Assembly: GCA_030068075.1 (NCBI GenBank)
Contig: CM057833.1
Location: 45,465,587 to 45,529,586 of the forward strand
Direction: 5' to 3'
Length of the DNA: 64,000 nucleotides
From: Paguma larvata
Lineage: Eukaryota; Chordata; Mammalia; Carnivora; Viverridae
In this document: piece by piece, positions 10,736 through 20,077 of the stretch
How the letters are laid out: every line of letters begins with the position of its first letter
Numbering within the stretch: the stretch's first letter is position 1
The notes under the pieces: model-generated
The model's input: only the letters and a program-made list of their open reading frames with translations
Told to the model about the DNA's origin: nothing
Database searches by the model: none
Program-made: the position numbers and the translations under genes

Positions 10736-10989
10736 TCAGAGTCCATGATTTTGGATGAGTTACTCATAGAGTACTCAAGGTTTAAATGCAGGAACCTCCT
10801 AATACCAGATGAGGGTTACAAATGTAAATATAACAAAGTGAAAGGAGAGCAAAAAGTTAAGGTTCTCATGGCAACCAGAATTCATAGCAGCTGTGCATTG
10901 TTAAAGGGGCCTCTCCTGACAAGCTGATGAATAATCCCAAAGTCTACCTATTGTGCAGGAATTGTCAGACTCTTTTTGGGGGCTGGGGG

Positions 10990-11265
10990 TGGGGCACAAA
11001 GGCAAGATTAGCCAACCATTTTAATGAAAATTTTAATCAATGCGAAAAATTTTGGCAAGACTTTCAATGGTGTCTAAATAAAAAATGTATTTATATTTAA
11101 TGAGGCACTCTGTCTATTTATTATTTATGCAATAATAAAAGCCAGTTGGTTATTAATAAAATATTGCTCAGTCATTAATCCTCAATAAATACAGTTAGAG
11201 TAATTAGTATTAAAGTGACACAGAATACTTCATAATGGAAGGTAATTTTCTCTACATTAATGGAT
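10990..11265. other. AT-rich repeat-poor block, candidate conserved noncoding element
   Basis: Very AT-rich with dense homeodomain/POU-type words: 'atttaatgaggcactctgtc', 'tttattatttatgcaataat', 'gttattaataaaatattgct', 'gagtaattagtattaaagtg'. It is neither a simple repeat nor a known transposon. Regulatory function is inference. Confidence 0.28.
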
Positions 11266-11467
11266 TATTCAAACAAACCTTAACTTGCAGTTATCAAGAT
11301 CAAGACCCTCTAGGGAAAGAGACTGGGGAGTTATAGTGTAACCTTGAAAACTTTGAAAGTTTAAAGATTTGAAAATGAGGCCAGCAGGTGCCCTCAAACT
11401 GTTATTAAGAGGCTCAGATTTCTTACCAAGAAAGGTACAGAAGCTCCACAGACCAAGCACATAGAGG

Positions 11468-11680
11468 CTCTGGTATGGAATCTAGGATTTAACAATAACT
11501 AAATTGTGTGACCTTGGCAGTCACTGAGTTTCTACATGCCCTAATTCCTTCATTTGAAGAATGAGGATAATAATATTTCCCCTTCAGAGTTGTAGTAAGG
11601 ATTAAATTAGATTATAAAATTTTTAAAAAACCTCATGCTGTTCCTGGCACATAGTAGATGTCTGGTGAATGATAGTTCAG
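11468..11680 (+). repeat. MIR SINE, near full core and 3' end
   Basis: 'aattgtgtgaccttggcagt', 'attccttcatttgaagaatg', 'aggataataatatttcccct', 'cctggcacatagtagatg' and 'gtgaatgatag' follow sense MIR in order. Confidence 0.85.
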
Positions 11681-11689
11681 GCTAAATCC

Positions 11690-12311
11690 TGTATGGGGGC
11701 AAACTTTGCCACTCCAAGATAGCCTTCTTTGGCATATTGATTATTCTAAGCTGGTTATATTTAAGAGACTGAGACACAAAAGAAACTCTGAAAACCAAGT
11801 AGAAGTTATCCTTTCATAAGAGATATTTACAAGGGAAATCTCCATTTGCAAGGATATCTCCCTTGCTATAAGAAGAGGGGGATGGGGGTGCCTGGGTGGC
11901 TCAGTTGGCTGAGCGGCCAGCTTCAACTCAGGTCATGATCTCACAGTCTGTGTGTTCGAGCCCCGCACCAGGCTCTGTGCTGACGGCTCAGAGCCTGGAG
12001 CCTGCTTCAGATTCTGTGTCTCCCTCTCTCTCTCTGCCCTTCCCCTGCTAACTCTCTGTCTCCAAAGAATAAATAAAACATTTAAAAAATTTTTAAAAAA
12101 AAAGAAGAGGGGGATGACTCTAAATATCTAGAAACTCTGATTAACAGAGTTACTCAGTTCTGTTGTGTCTCTCCCATGTATACAAGAGGTATAAATGTTA
12201 CTAAACTTCTGTTTGACTTTCTCTTACTAATCTGTCTCATGTCAATTTAGTTCTTCAACAAGTTAGAAGAGACTTGAAGGGCAGAGGAGAATTTTTTTTC
12301 CTCCTCAACAA
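11690..12311 (+). mobile_element. Probable ERVL-type solo LTR, split by a SINE
   Basis: The sequences on either side of the SINE at 11885-12102 read as one old LTR: 'gatagccttctttggcatat', 'gattattctaagctgg', 'ttacaagggaaatctccatt' before it, then 'taatctgtctcatgtcaatt', 'gacttgaagggcagaggaga' and 'ttcctcctcaaca' after it. This resembles LTR16-like ERVL LTRs as I recall them. There are no internal viral genes. The family assignment is uncertain. Confidence 0.45.
11885..12102 (+). mobile_element. Felid tRNA-Lys SINE with perfect TSD
   Basis: Sense SINE: 'ggtgcctgggtggctcagtt', 'gtgtgttcgagccccgcacc', 'gctcagagcctggagcctgc', CT stretch, AT-rich tail. The perfect 14-bp TSD agaagagggggatg lies at 11871-11884 and 12103-12116. 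It inserted into the older LTR. The A and B boxes look intact, but no transcription is implied. Confidence 0.95.
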
Positions 12312-12554
12312 TCCCATAAATAACAAAATATTTCCCATTAGTGTAGTGTAGGGAATTGTAAGCCTGGTCTCCTAAGATCCCAAATTTTGAAACCTTAACT
12401 TTACCTGGTTAGTTTAAATTCATACACCTAATCTTCTCTCAAAATTATGACTATTGGTCATATGCCCTCACGTTGGTCCTTTCTGGTTGCGATAAGTTGT
12501 TTTCATAAATGTCAAATCACTTCAATAGCATGTTATCTCTGACTATAACAGAAA

Positions 12555-12735
12555 TAACATGGTGGATAGAAAAGTGTACATCCAAGAATCAAGAAAACTG
12601 CATTCACAGTCTAGCTCTGCATAAACCTCAATATTTTACCTCACTGGCCTTTGGTCTAATTGCATGCTGGGACAAGTAATTTCTATGTGTCTTTCAGTAT
12701 TTAGCATATAAGTGTTGTATGACTCTTCTTTCAAT
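12555..12735 (+). repeat. MIR SINE remnant
   Basis: 'ggtggatagaaaagtgtaca', 'cacagtctagctctgcataa' and 'tttacctcactggcctttgg' give a degraded sense MIR. 12312-12554 is anonymous. Confidence 0.5.
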
Positions 12736-12893
12736 AGTGGATTCTTAGAATTTTCTCTTCCTTAGAGATGTGCTTTAAAGGTAGGCCCTTCTTGGGAAAG
12801 AAAGTGCTGTCAGTGACCCTAGGTTGGGGAAGGATACACCCAGTGATTATCTTAATGCAGCTCAACTTAGAGAATTGTTGTTGAGCTGAGAAT

Positions 12894-12930
12894 GAGGGCT
12901 GGGGGTAGGAGTGGTGGGTAAGGGCAGGGA
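12894..12930 (+). other. G-rich tract with G-quadruplex potential
   Basis: Runs of three to five G separated by 2-10 bases (gggct ggggg ... gtggtgggtaagggcaggg). This is a moderate G4 candidate with one long loop. The surrounding 12736-13065 is otherwise anonymous. Confidence 0.4.
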
Positions 12931-13067
12931 GAAGTTGGAATTCCCAACCACCAGAAGAGCATGGAGTACAGAATCGTAGCTATGCAGATCTCATTTTGTT
13001 CCCAGTTAACAACCCGTTGCGGCCACGAGGTGAAGTTCATCAGTCCCCAATTCAATTTCATGACTCC

Positions 13068-13160
13068 AAGTGTATTCTCTATACCAGGCACCATGCTATG
13101 TAGGGAAATATAGAGCTGAATACATCATTTCTCCCTTCCAGATCCTTGCAAATGAATAAA
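13068..13160 (-). repeat. L2 3'-end fragment
   Basis: 'tataccaggcaccatgctat' and 'gagctgaatacatcatttct' match the antisense L2 end. Confidence 0.45.
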
Positions 13161-13278
13161 TTATTGTATTGAATATGATCAGTGATAGAAGCAAAACAAA
13201 ATAATATCTTTAGAAAACTCTCTATTCTGTTTGTCCTCTAAAAATAAGGGTAGGAAGGGAATAAAAGCCCTTCTCTTT

Positions 13279-13372
13279 TATATTATTATTTTATTAATTA
13301 TAATATATATTATAATTATATATAAATAATAATATACGATAATATATTATTAATATTATATATATATATATT
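13279..13372. repeat. AT-rich low-complexity tract
   Basis: About 95 bp of nearly pure A and T with TATTAT and TATA motifs and several short palindromes. It is likely length-variable and easily unwound. Confidence 0.85.
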
Positions 13373-13445
13373 CATTTCTCTCACTCCCTGAGAAAGTACT
13401 CACCTACTTTGAGCTGCCTCTTTGTAACTTCTCCCTGGTACTTCC

Positions 13446-13660
13446 TTTTTTTTTTTTTAATGTTTATTTACTTTTGAGAGACATAGAGGCACAGTGTGAA
13501 CAGGGGAAGGGCAGAGAGAGAGGGAGACACAGAATCGGAAGCAGGCTCCAGGCTCTGAGCCGTCAGCACAGAGCCCCACGCGGGGCTCGAACTCACAGAC
13601 CGCGAGATCATGACCTGCGATGAAGTCGGCCGCCCAACCGACTGAGCCACCCAGGCGCCC
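13446..13660 (-). mobile_element. Felid tRNA-Lys SINE, young, perfect TSD
   Basis: Reverse SINE retaining CpG-containing head motifs ('cccacgcggggctcgaactc', 'accgcgagatcatgacctgc', 'gactgagccacccaggcgcc'), which are normally lost quickly by CpG decay. The perfect 15-bp TSD ctccctggtacttcc lies at 13431-13445 and 13661-13675. This is one of the younger copies here. Confidence 0.96.
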
Positions 13661-13734
13661 CTCCCTGGTACTTCCAAAAATGCTGTGCTCTGCTAGAAAC
13701 TGTATAATATAAAGATATATAGGTGAAAGACGGT

Positions 13735-13975
13735 GTAGGACCTGGAGCCAGGCTGGGCTGGACCGAGATCTTGATTCCACCATTTACTAGCCTTGTATGT
13801 GTCCTTGAACAACTTTCTTAATACCTGGTGCCTCAGTTTTCCCAGCTGTGAAGCAGATAATAATTGTGCCTTCCACTGGTTGTTTGAGAATTTCAAGTTA
13901 ATGAATATATCTAAAACACTTAGGACAGCACCAGGAATACACTAAACGTTCAGTAAATGGTAGCAAATATTATTA
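13735..13975 (+). repeat. MIR SINE, near full length
   Basis: 'gattccaccatttactagcc', 'ttgtatgtgtccttgaacaa', 'ctggtgcctcagttttccca', 'gcaccaggaatacactaaac' and 'gttcagtaaatggtagcaaa' follow the sense MIR consensus throughout. Confidence 0.85.
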
Positions 13976-14059
13976 TGAATACTCTGCCCGTTTGCCCCAA
14001 ATCTGCCACTTCTGATTCTCCATGGGAGAAGGCTTTGGATTGGATGTTCTAAATAAGAT

Positions 14060-14195
14060 ACTAAATGATGTACTGAAAAGAGCCTGGCCTTCTGAGGCAT
14101 GCAGACAGGAGTTTGAACGTTTCTCTGCCACCTATTGGTCATGTGCCTGGTGGAACCTTTTCATTCTGTTCTAACCTTAAGTCCCTAGTCTGTTA
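14060..14195 (+). repeat. MIR SINE fragment
   Basis: 'actgaaaagagcctggcctt', 'gagtttgaacgtttctctgc' and 'cacctattggtcatgtgcct' form the 5' half of a sense MIR. 14200-14560 is anonymous. Confidence 0.6.
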
Positions 14196-14564
14196 AAAAC
14201 AAACAAATAACAACAAAAAAGAAGGAGGTGAGTTCAAGGGAATTATATATTATCTATACTACTGTATAGATAGGCTGAAGAGTATGGGGTTAAACAGAGT
14301 AAAAAGACTTTTTGTTTTGGCTTGTTTTTGTTTTTTGTTTCTTCTGTAGGACTTATTATATAACCTCGTATACACTCATGGAGTTACAGGAAAGGAACAG
14401 AACACTTAGAACTTTCCCAATTCTTTTAACCACAGAATTCGTTTTGATGGCATACCTATTAACATTTTGTGGAAAAATGGCATTCTCTACAACATTCTTG
14501 AAATGGTTAATATACTCTAGATACATCTTTGTTTCACAAATGAGGAAAAATATGGTTGGCGGAA

Positions 14565-14945
14565 TGTATTCGTCTGTTCGGGCTGCCTAAAAAAATACCA
14601 CAGATATTTGCTTTCTCACAGTTCCAAAGGCTAGAGTCCCAAATCAAGGTGCCGACAGATTCAGTTTCTGGTGAGAGCTCCTGTATTGTAAATGGCTGCC
14701 CTCCTGCTGTGTCCTCACATGGCTTTTTTGCTGTATGCACAGGGAAAGAGAGAAAAATACCTCTTCTCTTTTTCCATCTCTCTCTTTCTCTTCTTATAAG
14801 GCCACCAATGGTGCTGGATTAGGACCCCATCCTCATGGCTTCTTTATCCATAATTAGCTAAACACCCCACCTCCAAATACAGTCACATTGGGGGTTAGGG
14901 CTTTAACATATGAACGGAGTGGGGAGACACAATAAGGTCCACAGC
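14565..14945 (-). mobile_element. MLT1-type MaLR solo LTR
   Basis: The reverse complement of an MLT1 LTR over its whole length: 'tgtattcgtctgttcgggct', 'atcaaggtgccgacagattc', 'agtttctggtgagagctcct', 'gctgtgtcctcacatggctt', 'ttcttataaggccaccaatg', 'cacattgggggttagggctt', ending at 'aaggtccacagca'. It is an old ERVL-MaLR LTR with no coding region. The 88- and 68-codon frames across it are incidental. Confidence 0.88.
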
Positions 14946-15344
14946 AGGAAGGGAAAGTGACTTCTTCACTAAGGTTACATAACGAACCTGTGGATGTTTG
15001 AGACCAGAACCTAGAAGTCCTGACATGCTATCCTGTATTTTTTCAGTGATACTTCTCAACTGCTTGATTCAGACAGTCTTTTGTTCATTCATTTACCCTA
15101 CCAGCACTGACTGCCGATCCAAGTCACTAGGCTAGGCTAGGCTTGAGGACCACAGACACAGGAAGAAATTCTGTGGCCTTAAAAAGGGAACTAAAATTCT
15201 AACTAGAGAACAGGCACATGAACGGAGTTTCAACATGCTTGGCTCATGACATTCTAAACAGCAAGGTGCTTATCTGTGCAGATCTGTGCAGGCCAGGGCC
15301 TTGCAGCAGCTGGAAGATTCCAGGAGCTTGAGTCACATGGCACA

Positions 15345-15424
15345 GAGTAACAGTCCTAACACTGCTTACATTGGCTGGATGGTGCTGGGAAAATTACTTA
15401 ACCTCTCTCAGAGCCCTAGTTTCT
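15345..15424 (+). repeat. MIR SINE, left part of a split copy
   Basis: 'aacactgcttacattggctg', 'gctgggaaaattacttaacc' and 'tctctcagagccctagtttc' are sense MIR up to the L1 insertion point. The right part resumes at 15773. Confidence 0.8.
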
Positions 15425-15757
15425 CTTTCTTTCTTTCTCTTTTTATTTATTATTTCTTTTTTTATTTTTTAAATATACATTATTGTCAAGTTGGCTAACA
15501 TACAGTGTATAGAGTATGCTCTTGGTTTTTGGAGTAGATACCCATGATTCATCGCTTACATACAACACCCAATGCTCATCCCAACAAGTACCCTCCTCAA
15601 TGCCTGTGACGCATTTTCCGTTCTCCCACATCACACTCCCCCATCAACCCTCAGTTTGTCGTTTGTATTTAAGAATCTCTTATGGTTTGCCACCCTCTCT
15701 GTTTTTATCTTATTTTATTTTTCCTTCCCTTCCCTCTGTTCATCTGTTTTGGAAAAT
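15425..15757 (-). mobile_element. 5'-truncated L1 3' end (carnivore L1)
   Basis: Antisense L1 3' untranslated sequence: a T/C-rich start (poly-A complement), 'tattgtcaagttggctaaca', 'atacaacacccaatgctcat', 'cccaacaagtaccctcctca', 'caaccctcagtttgtcgttt', 'aagaatctcttatggtttgc'. It is flanked by a perfect 15-bp TSD, agagccctagtttct, at 15410-15424 and 15758-15772. The copy is about 330 bp, so all coding sequence was lost on insertion. Confidence 0.92.
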
Positions 15758-15772
15758 AGAGCCCTAGTTTCT

Positions 15773-15895
15773 TAATGTGACAAATAGGGATGGGACTTTT
15801 TAGGGTAGTTTGAGGAATGGAATAAATGCACAATATGTATATCATCTAGCCTACTGCCTGGTACACAGTGGATGCACAGTAAATGTTAATTCCGT
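15773..15895 (+). repeat. MIR SINE, right part of a split copy
   Basis: Continues the MIR interrupted at 15424: 'gggtagtttgaggaatggaa', 'tagcctactgcctggtacac' and 'ggatgcacagtaaatgttaa'. Joining across the L1 restores the normal MIR order. 15896-16255 is anonymous. Confidence 0.8.
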
Positions 15896-16259
15896 TTCAG
15901 CTGGGGAGAAGATATTAGAGGGATTTTAGGCCATAGTATGCACAGACACTTCTTCTTCCTGGACACAGTAACAGAATTAACTCTGGCTTATTAACAATTC
16001 TGTATGTGGGTGTATCAATTTTAGATTTCCAGGATCTAAGGTGCAATGCTGGCTTCCATCGTTTATCTTCCCTTCCTGCAGGGGAGGGATCCCACTGAGA
16101 GAGATTTATTAATAAGCACATGTACTTTGTTGCTAAAAAGCCATCGAACGTCTTTTTTTTTAAATGGTAGCATTTGTGTGCTGCTGTGAATATATTCATA
16201 TACATTTTTAATCCACACAGTTCCTGTCAAAGACCAACCCTTCTTTAAGAAGATTTTCT

Positions 16260-16400
16260 TTATGAGCTACCATTTATTCATCACCTAGCATGGACCAAGA
16301 TCCTGTGTTTGGTATCTTAGATAAATTATTTATCTTAATATGTAGAATAAGCCAGAGAGGAAAGTCTTACCATCCACATTACACTTTGGTGTATGTTCTG
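16260..16400 (-). repeat. MIR SINE remnant
   Basis: 'accatttattcatcacctag', 'atggaccaagatcctgtg', 'cagagaggaaagtcttacca'. Degraded reverse MIR. Confidence 0.45.
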
Positions 16401-16424
16401 AAGAACGGCTAGGTTAGAAGCAGG

Positions 16425-16610
16425 GACACGGTCCTCCACGTGCAGTCCTGGACCACCAGCAGCAGTGGCTCCTGGAGATGAGTTTGAAATGCACATTCTT
16501 GGGTCCCAGCCCAGATCTACTGCACCAAAATCTCCAGTGGTGGGATCCAGCACTGTGTGTTTTAACAAGCAATAAGGATGAATCTGATGCATCTGAAAGT
16601 CTGTATTTGA
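16425..16610 (+). repeat. MER5A (hAT-Charlie) DNA transposon fossil
   Basis: 'cctggaccaccagcagcagt', 'tttgaaatgcacattcttgg', 'cccagatctactgcaccaaa', 'gtgtgttttaacaagcaata' and 'atctgatgcatctgaaagtc' follow sense MER5A. It is a non-autonomous element without a transposase. Confidence 0.8.
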
Positions 16611-16679
16611 CTGTAATCACAGAACCAGGAAGTGTGGGATGAGAACAGAGCTCCAATTTATCTGACTGTACAATAGAGC

Positions 16680-16880
16680 CTTTCTCAACTAGGGGAGATT
16701 TTCCCTAAGCAGATACTTGGAGCTGTCTCGAAATAGTTTTGGTTGTCATAACTCAGGGATGGGGGGCTCTGTTAGCATCTAGTGGGTAGAGACTAGGGAT
16801 GCTCAAATCCTGCAGCATGCAGGACAGCTCCCACAACAATTAACCAGGCCCAAATATCAGCACTGCCTAGGGTGAAAAAC
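16680..16880 (+). repeat. MER20 (hAT-Charlie) DNA transposon fossil
   Basis: 'ctcaactaggggagattttc', 'agttttggttgtcataactc', 'ttagcatctagtgggtagag', 'actagggatgctcaaatcct', 'gcaggacagctcccacaaca', 'tcagcactgcctagggtgaa' match MER20 in order. MER20 copies can carry regulatory sites in other mammals; nothing here shows activity. Confidence 0.85.
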
Positions 16881-16921
16881 CTAGTCTACAATTTTATGTT
16901 GCCCATGAAGAGATACTTAAA

Positions 16922-17335
16922 AGGGGTGAAAAGTGAAGGAGAGAAAAGAGAAAGAGAGGCAAAAGTGGGGAGGAATAAAAGAAAGAGAGAAAGAAACAAA
17001 GGAAGGAAGGAAGGAAGAAAGAAAGAAGGAAAGGAAGGAAGTAAAGGAAGGAAGAAAGAAGGAAAGGAAGGAAGAAAAGAAGGAAAGAAGGAAGGAAGGA
17101 AGGAAGGAAGGAAGGAAGGAAGGAAGGAAGGAAGGAAATGAAGGAAGGAAGGAAAGGCAGGGCAAGGGAAGGGAAGGGAAGAGAAGGGGAGGGAAGGGGA
17201 GGGAAGGAAGGAATTATGGAAGGAAAGAAAGCATAAATGGAACTCTCGAAAGAAAAACAAAGAAGGCAGAAGGAAATAAGCAAAGCAGGAGGAGAGAGGG
17301 AGGGAGGGAGAGAGACAGGGAGGCAGGCAAACAAT
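16922..17335 (+). repeat. Purine-rich (GGAA)n / (GAAA)n tract
   Basis: About 410 bp, almost pure purine on the + strand. It comprises diverged GAAA/GGAA units, an uninterrupted (GGAA) run of about 12 units at roughly 17090-17138, then G-richer blocks at 17160-17205 and GGGA repeats at 17290-17325. The long frames on both strands (134 and 169 codons) are low-complexity translations of the repeat, not proteins. Confidence 0.95.
17166..17203 (+). other. Strong G-quadruplex motif
   Basis: Seven runs of three or four G in 38 bp separated mostly by one or two bases. The last four runs (17186-17203) have loops of 1, 2 and 1 bases, a very favourable intramolecular G4 arrangement. Confidence 0.75.
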
Positions 17336-17339
17336 GACT

Positions 17340-17720
17340 TGGAGAACAGTGGAAAGGCCTGTCCTGCCCTTGGATGTTGGGAAACTGATGATCAAAATGT
17401 CCAGTTTAAAATCATTGTGCTGAGCCTGGGAGCTCTGCAGAATGGAAACTACATAAGTCTTCAGTATATCATACTTAGTGGAACTTTTGGACGTGAAATG
17501 TACTTACAAAATAATGTGGCATTTCAAAAGCATGTTGTCCTCTGATAAGCCAGGGTTTGGAACCAGAAAGAAAATATCTGTATGGACAATTACCAGACTG
17601 TAACAGCCGATGAATGTGATTTGTTACTTGCAGCTGCTATATTTATTTCAGCATATTAACATATAGACATTTGTCACCTTACCAAATGCCTTTAATATTT
17701 TCTTTCCCCGTGCAAGTTCG
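17340..17720. other. Spacer between purine and pyrimidine tracts, no feature recognised
   Basis: Mixed-sequence spacer of about 380 bp. No repeat family or coding exon recognised. Confidence 0.4.
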
Positions 17721-17721
17721 A

Positions 17722-18152
17722 GCTCTACCTTCTTCCCCTCCCTCTCTCTCTGCTGCTTGATCGTGCACCTGTCTCTCTCCTCCCTCAACACTCTCCTCTC
17801 CTGTCTACTGCCTTTCAATCTTCCCTCCTTGTCATTGCCTTTTTGCTCCCTGTCTCCTGTCACTCTCGTTCCCTCCTAGCATTCCTCTCGCTCATTTGTT
17901 TCTCATCTTCTCTTGTCCTCCTCCCCTGCGCTCTCTTTTCTCCCATTTCTAAATCCTTCTATTTTATTTTTCTTCACTGTTCTCTAAATCATTCTTCTTT
18001 TTTCTTCCCTCAATCTCTTCTTCTTTTCCCATTTCTCTCTGTTTCCCTAATTCTCTGCCTTTTCACATTGCTCCCTCAGTTTTCCAGTCCTTCCTCTCAT
18101 CTCTCCTGTGCTCTCCTCTATTTACTTGTTTCTGTCTCTGTAAAGTCTTAGC
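17722..18152 (+). repeat. Pyrimidine-rich (C+T) tract
   Basis: About 430 bp dominated by C and T on the + strand without a fixed repeat unit. The 102-codon frame (17843-18151) is rich in Ser, Leu, Phe and Cys because of the CT composition. The tract is opposite in strand bias to the purine tract 400 bp upstream. Confidence 0.85.
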
Positions 18153-18344
18153 CAGCATGCCATCTTCTATTAAATGGGGCTGTTTTCCAGAACCATACCT
18201 TTCCTCAGTTCTGGGCAGGTGTGAGGACGCATGTTTGTGGAAAGGGGTTAATTGTCACATTGGGAGGGCAGGGATGCCCTCATCCATAAAGGACGGAAAG
18301 AATGCAGATCATTCCTCTGCTGCCTAGGAGCACAACAGCCCCTT

Positions 18345-18815
18345 TTCTAACTATGGTAGGCAAGGTAAGGACCCCTAAGGACACCACATGCTAATCTCTG
18401 GAATTCGTCAATGTTGCCTTATAGGGAAAAAGGGTCTCTGCAAATGTGATTACATTATGGCCTTTAAAATAGGGAGATAATCTCAGTGAGCCCTGAATGA
18501 AACCACGAGAGTCTTTATAAGAGGGAGACAGGGAGACTTGAGGCAAACAGAGAGGAGAGGGTAAGGGAAGACCAGGGCAGAGACTGAAGAGATGTGGCTG
18601 TAAGCCTAGGCATGCAGACAGCCAGCAGAAGCAGGAAGAGGCAAGGAAAAATTCTCCTCCAGAGTCTCTAGGAGTGCGGCCCTATGGATGCCTTAACTTT
18701 GAATATGGGACCCTGATTGTGGACTTTTGGCTTTCAGAACAGTGAGAGAATAAACCGCTGTTTTAAGCCATCCAGTTTGTGGTTAATGTTTACAGCTGCT
18801 GTAAGAAGCTAACAA
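18345..18815 (+). mobile_element. MaLR-type solo LTR
   Basis: 'ttgccttatagggaaaaagg', 'gtctctgcaaatgtgattac', 'gagtctttataagagggaga', 'gcagaagcaggaagaggcaa', 'ctttcagaacagtgagagaa', 'taaaccgctgttttaagcca', 'tccagtttgtggttaatgtt' follow the LTR organisation of ERVL-MaLR elements, including the AATAAA-like signal near the 3' end. No internal genes. The subfamily is uncertain. Confidence 0.7.
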
Positions 18816-18865
18816 TGTTGACCTGGAGTCTTAAGCCATCCAAACATTAGGGTCTGAGTTTCTAG

Positions 18866-18893
18866 ATTCTATTATTATTATTATTATTATTAA
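18866..18893. repeat. (ATT)n microsatellite
   Basis: About eight uninterrupted ATT units. A T-rich run (T9-G-T7-G-T7 pattern) follows at 18958-18985. Confidence 0.9.
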
Positions 18894-19149
18894 TCTATGA
18901 CTCCCCCTTTAACTGATGAATTCACAGGGCCCTATGTTGTAATCTTAGAAGACTTGGGTTTTTTTTTTGTTTTTTTGTTTTTTTCATTTAAACTTGTGGG
19001 CACTTTGTATATTTTGGTATTTACAGGTTATGAGTGACTTTTATAGCTCTTTTATACAGTGAATTTCTCAACCTACACATTTTCTGCCATTCGATATGCA
19101 TCCATCAGCCTGAAATGCACATTTTTTTTTGTTCCCTGGCCTAGTAGGA

Positions 19150-19300
19150 TGTAGAAAACAACAACATAGGCTCTGGGTACAAGAGACCCAGTTTATGGCT
19201 CATCACCTGTGAGGTTTGCACAGTTACTACACCTGTCTGAGTCTCTGAGTCATTACCTGTAAACCAGAGGTAACCATTTCCCTTTAAACACCTGAGGCAA
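19150..19300 (+). repeat. MIR SINE fragment
   Basis: 'aacatataggctctgg'-like start, 'gacccagtttatggctcatc', 'gcacagttactacacctgtc', 'tgagtcattacctgtaaacc'. Degraded sense MIR. Confidence 0.55.
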
Positions 19301-19427
19301 AAAAAAAAAAATCAGCAGACAGCAAGTAACACACATTATGTAGGGGGACCCACAACATCTTAAATAAATGGATACCTTGATACCAAATAATAGAACATAC
19401 AGGGACCATTGAAGAGCATATACCTAA

Positions 19428-19497
19428 CAATAAATAAATAAATAGTTAAATAAATAAATAGATAAATAAATAAATAAATAAATAAATGAATAAATAA
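19428..19497. repeat. (AAAT)n microsatellite
   Basis: About 70 bp of AAAT units with a few GTTA/GATA interruptions. 19301-19427 upstream is anonymous. Confidence 0.9.
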
Positions 19498-19722
19498 AGG
19501 GTTTGAGCTTAGACAAACCTGGGTTTGAATCCTAGGTCAACCACTGAATAGTTCTCTAAATTTGGGCTAGTTATTTATCCCTTTGAGTCCTCTTCCTTGT
19601 CTGTCCACTACATGGATAACACCACATAGTGCATCAGTTTATTGTTTTAAGGATTAATTAAGATGCATGGAAGTGCCTGGCACAGAATATGTGTTATGCT
19701 TATGAACATTATTAATAAACAT
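19498..19722 (+). repeat. MIR SINE, near full length
   Basis: 'aaacctgggtttgaatccta', 'gtcaaccactgaatagttct', 'tgggctagttatttatccct', 'gtttattgttttaaggatta' and 'gaagtgcctggcacagaata' follow sense MIR. Confidence 0.85.
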
Positions 19723-20077
19723 ATTTGTTTATTTTATCATCTGTATCTTCCTTAAAAAATCACTCAAATTCTTGGAGTCTCAAGTGCCTCAACGATGAAA
19801 GAAGGATAGCTGCCCCTCCATCACTGGGCTATTTTAGGGACTTGATGACATCACTTACGTGACAGTGTCTGGCATCCTGACCACAGCATGGTGGACATCA
19901 TGGTAGCTCATTTCTTCTTCAGACTGTTGAGGATACTACCCTCCCCTTCGCTTTACTGATGAAAGAAAACTCAAAGAAGAAACTTGATTTTGAGGGTTTC
20001 CCTTTACTGACATGTTTTAGATAGCTGGCCTTCAGTTTTATGGAAATCCAACTGATATTGTTTAAAATTTGCACTGT

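Noticed and set aside
13560..13660. CpG island or promoter
   Set aside because: The local CpG cluster is the young SINE head. It is under 150 bp and has no adjacent exon.
14312..14590. 92-codon frame starting in a T/G-rich stretch
   Set aside because: It runs from a (TTTTG)-like low-complexity region into the MLT1 LTR boundary, without a recognisable domain.
16886..17395. Long frames of 134-169 codons on both strands in 16.9-17.4 kb
   Set aside because: They translate (GGAA)n/(GAAA)n repeats into Lys/Glu/Arg or Ser/Phe/Leu/Pro repeats. Open frames on both strands of a purine tract are expected by composition.
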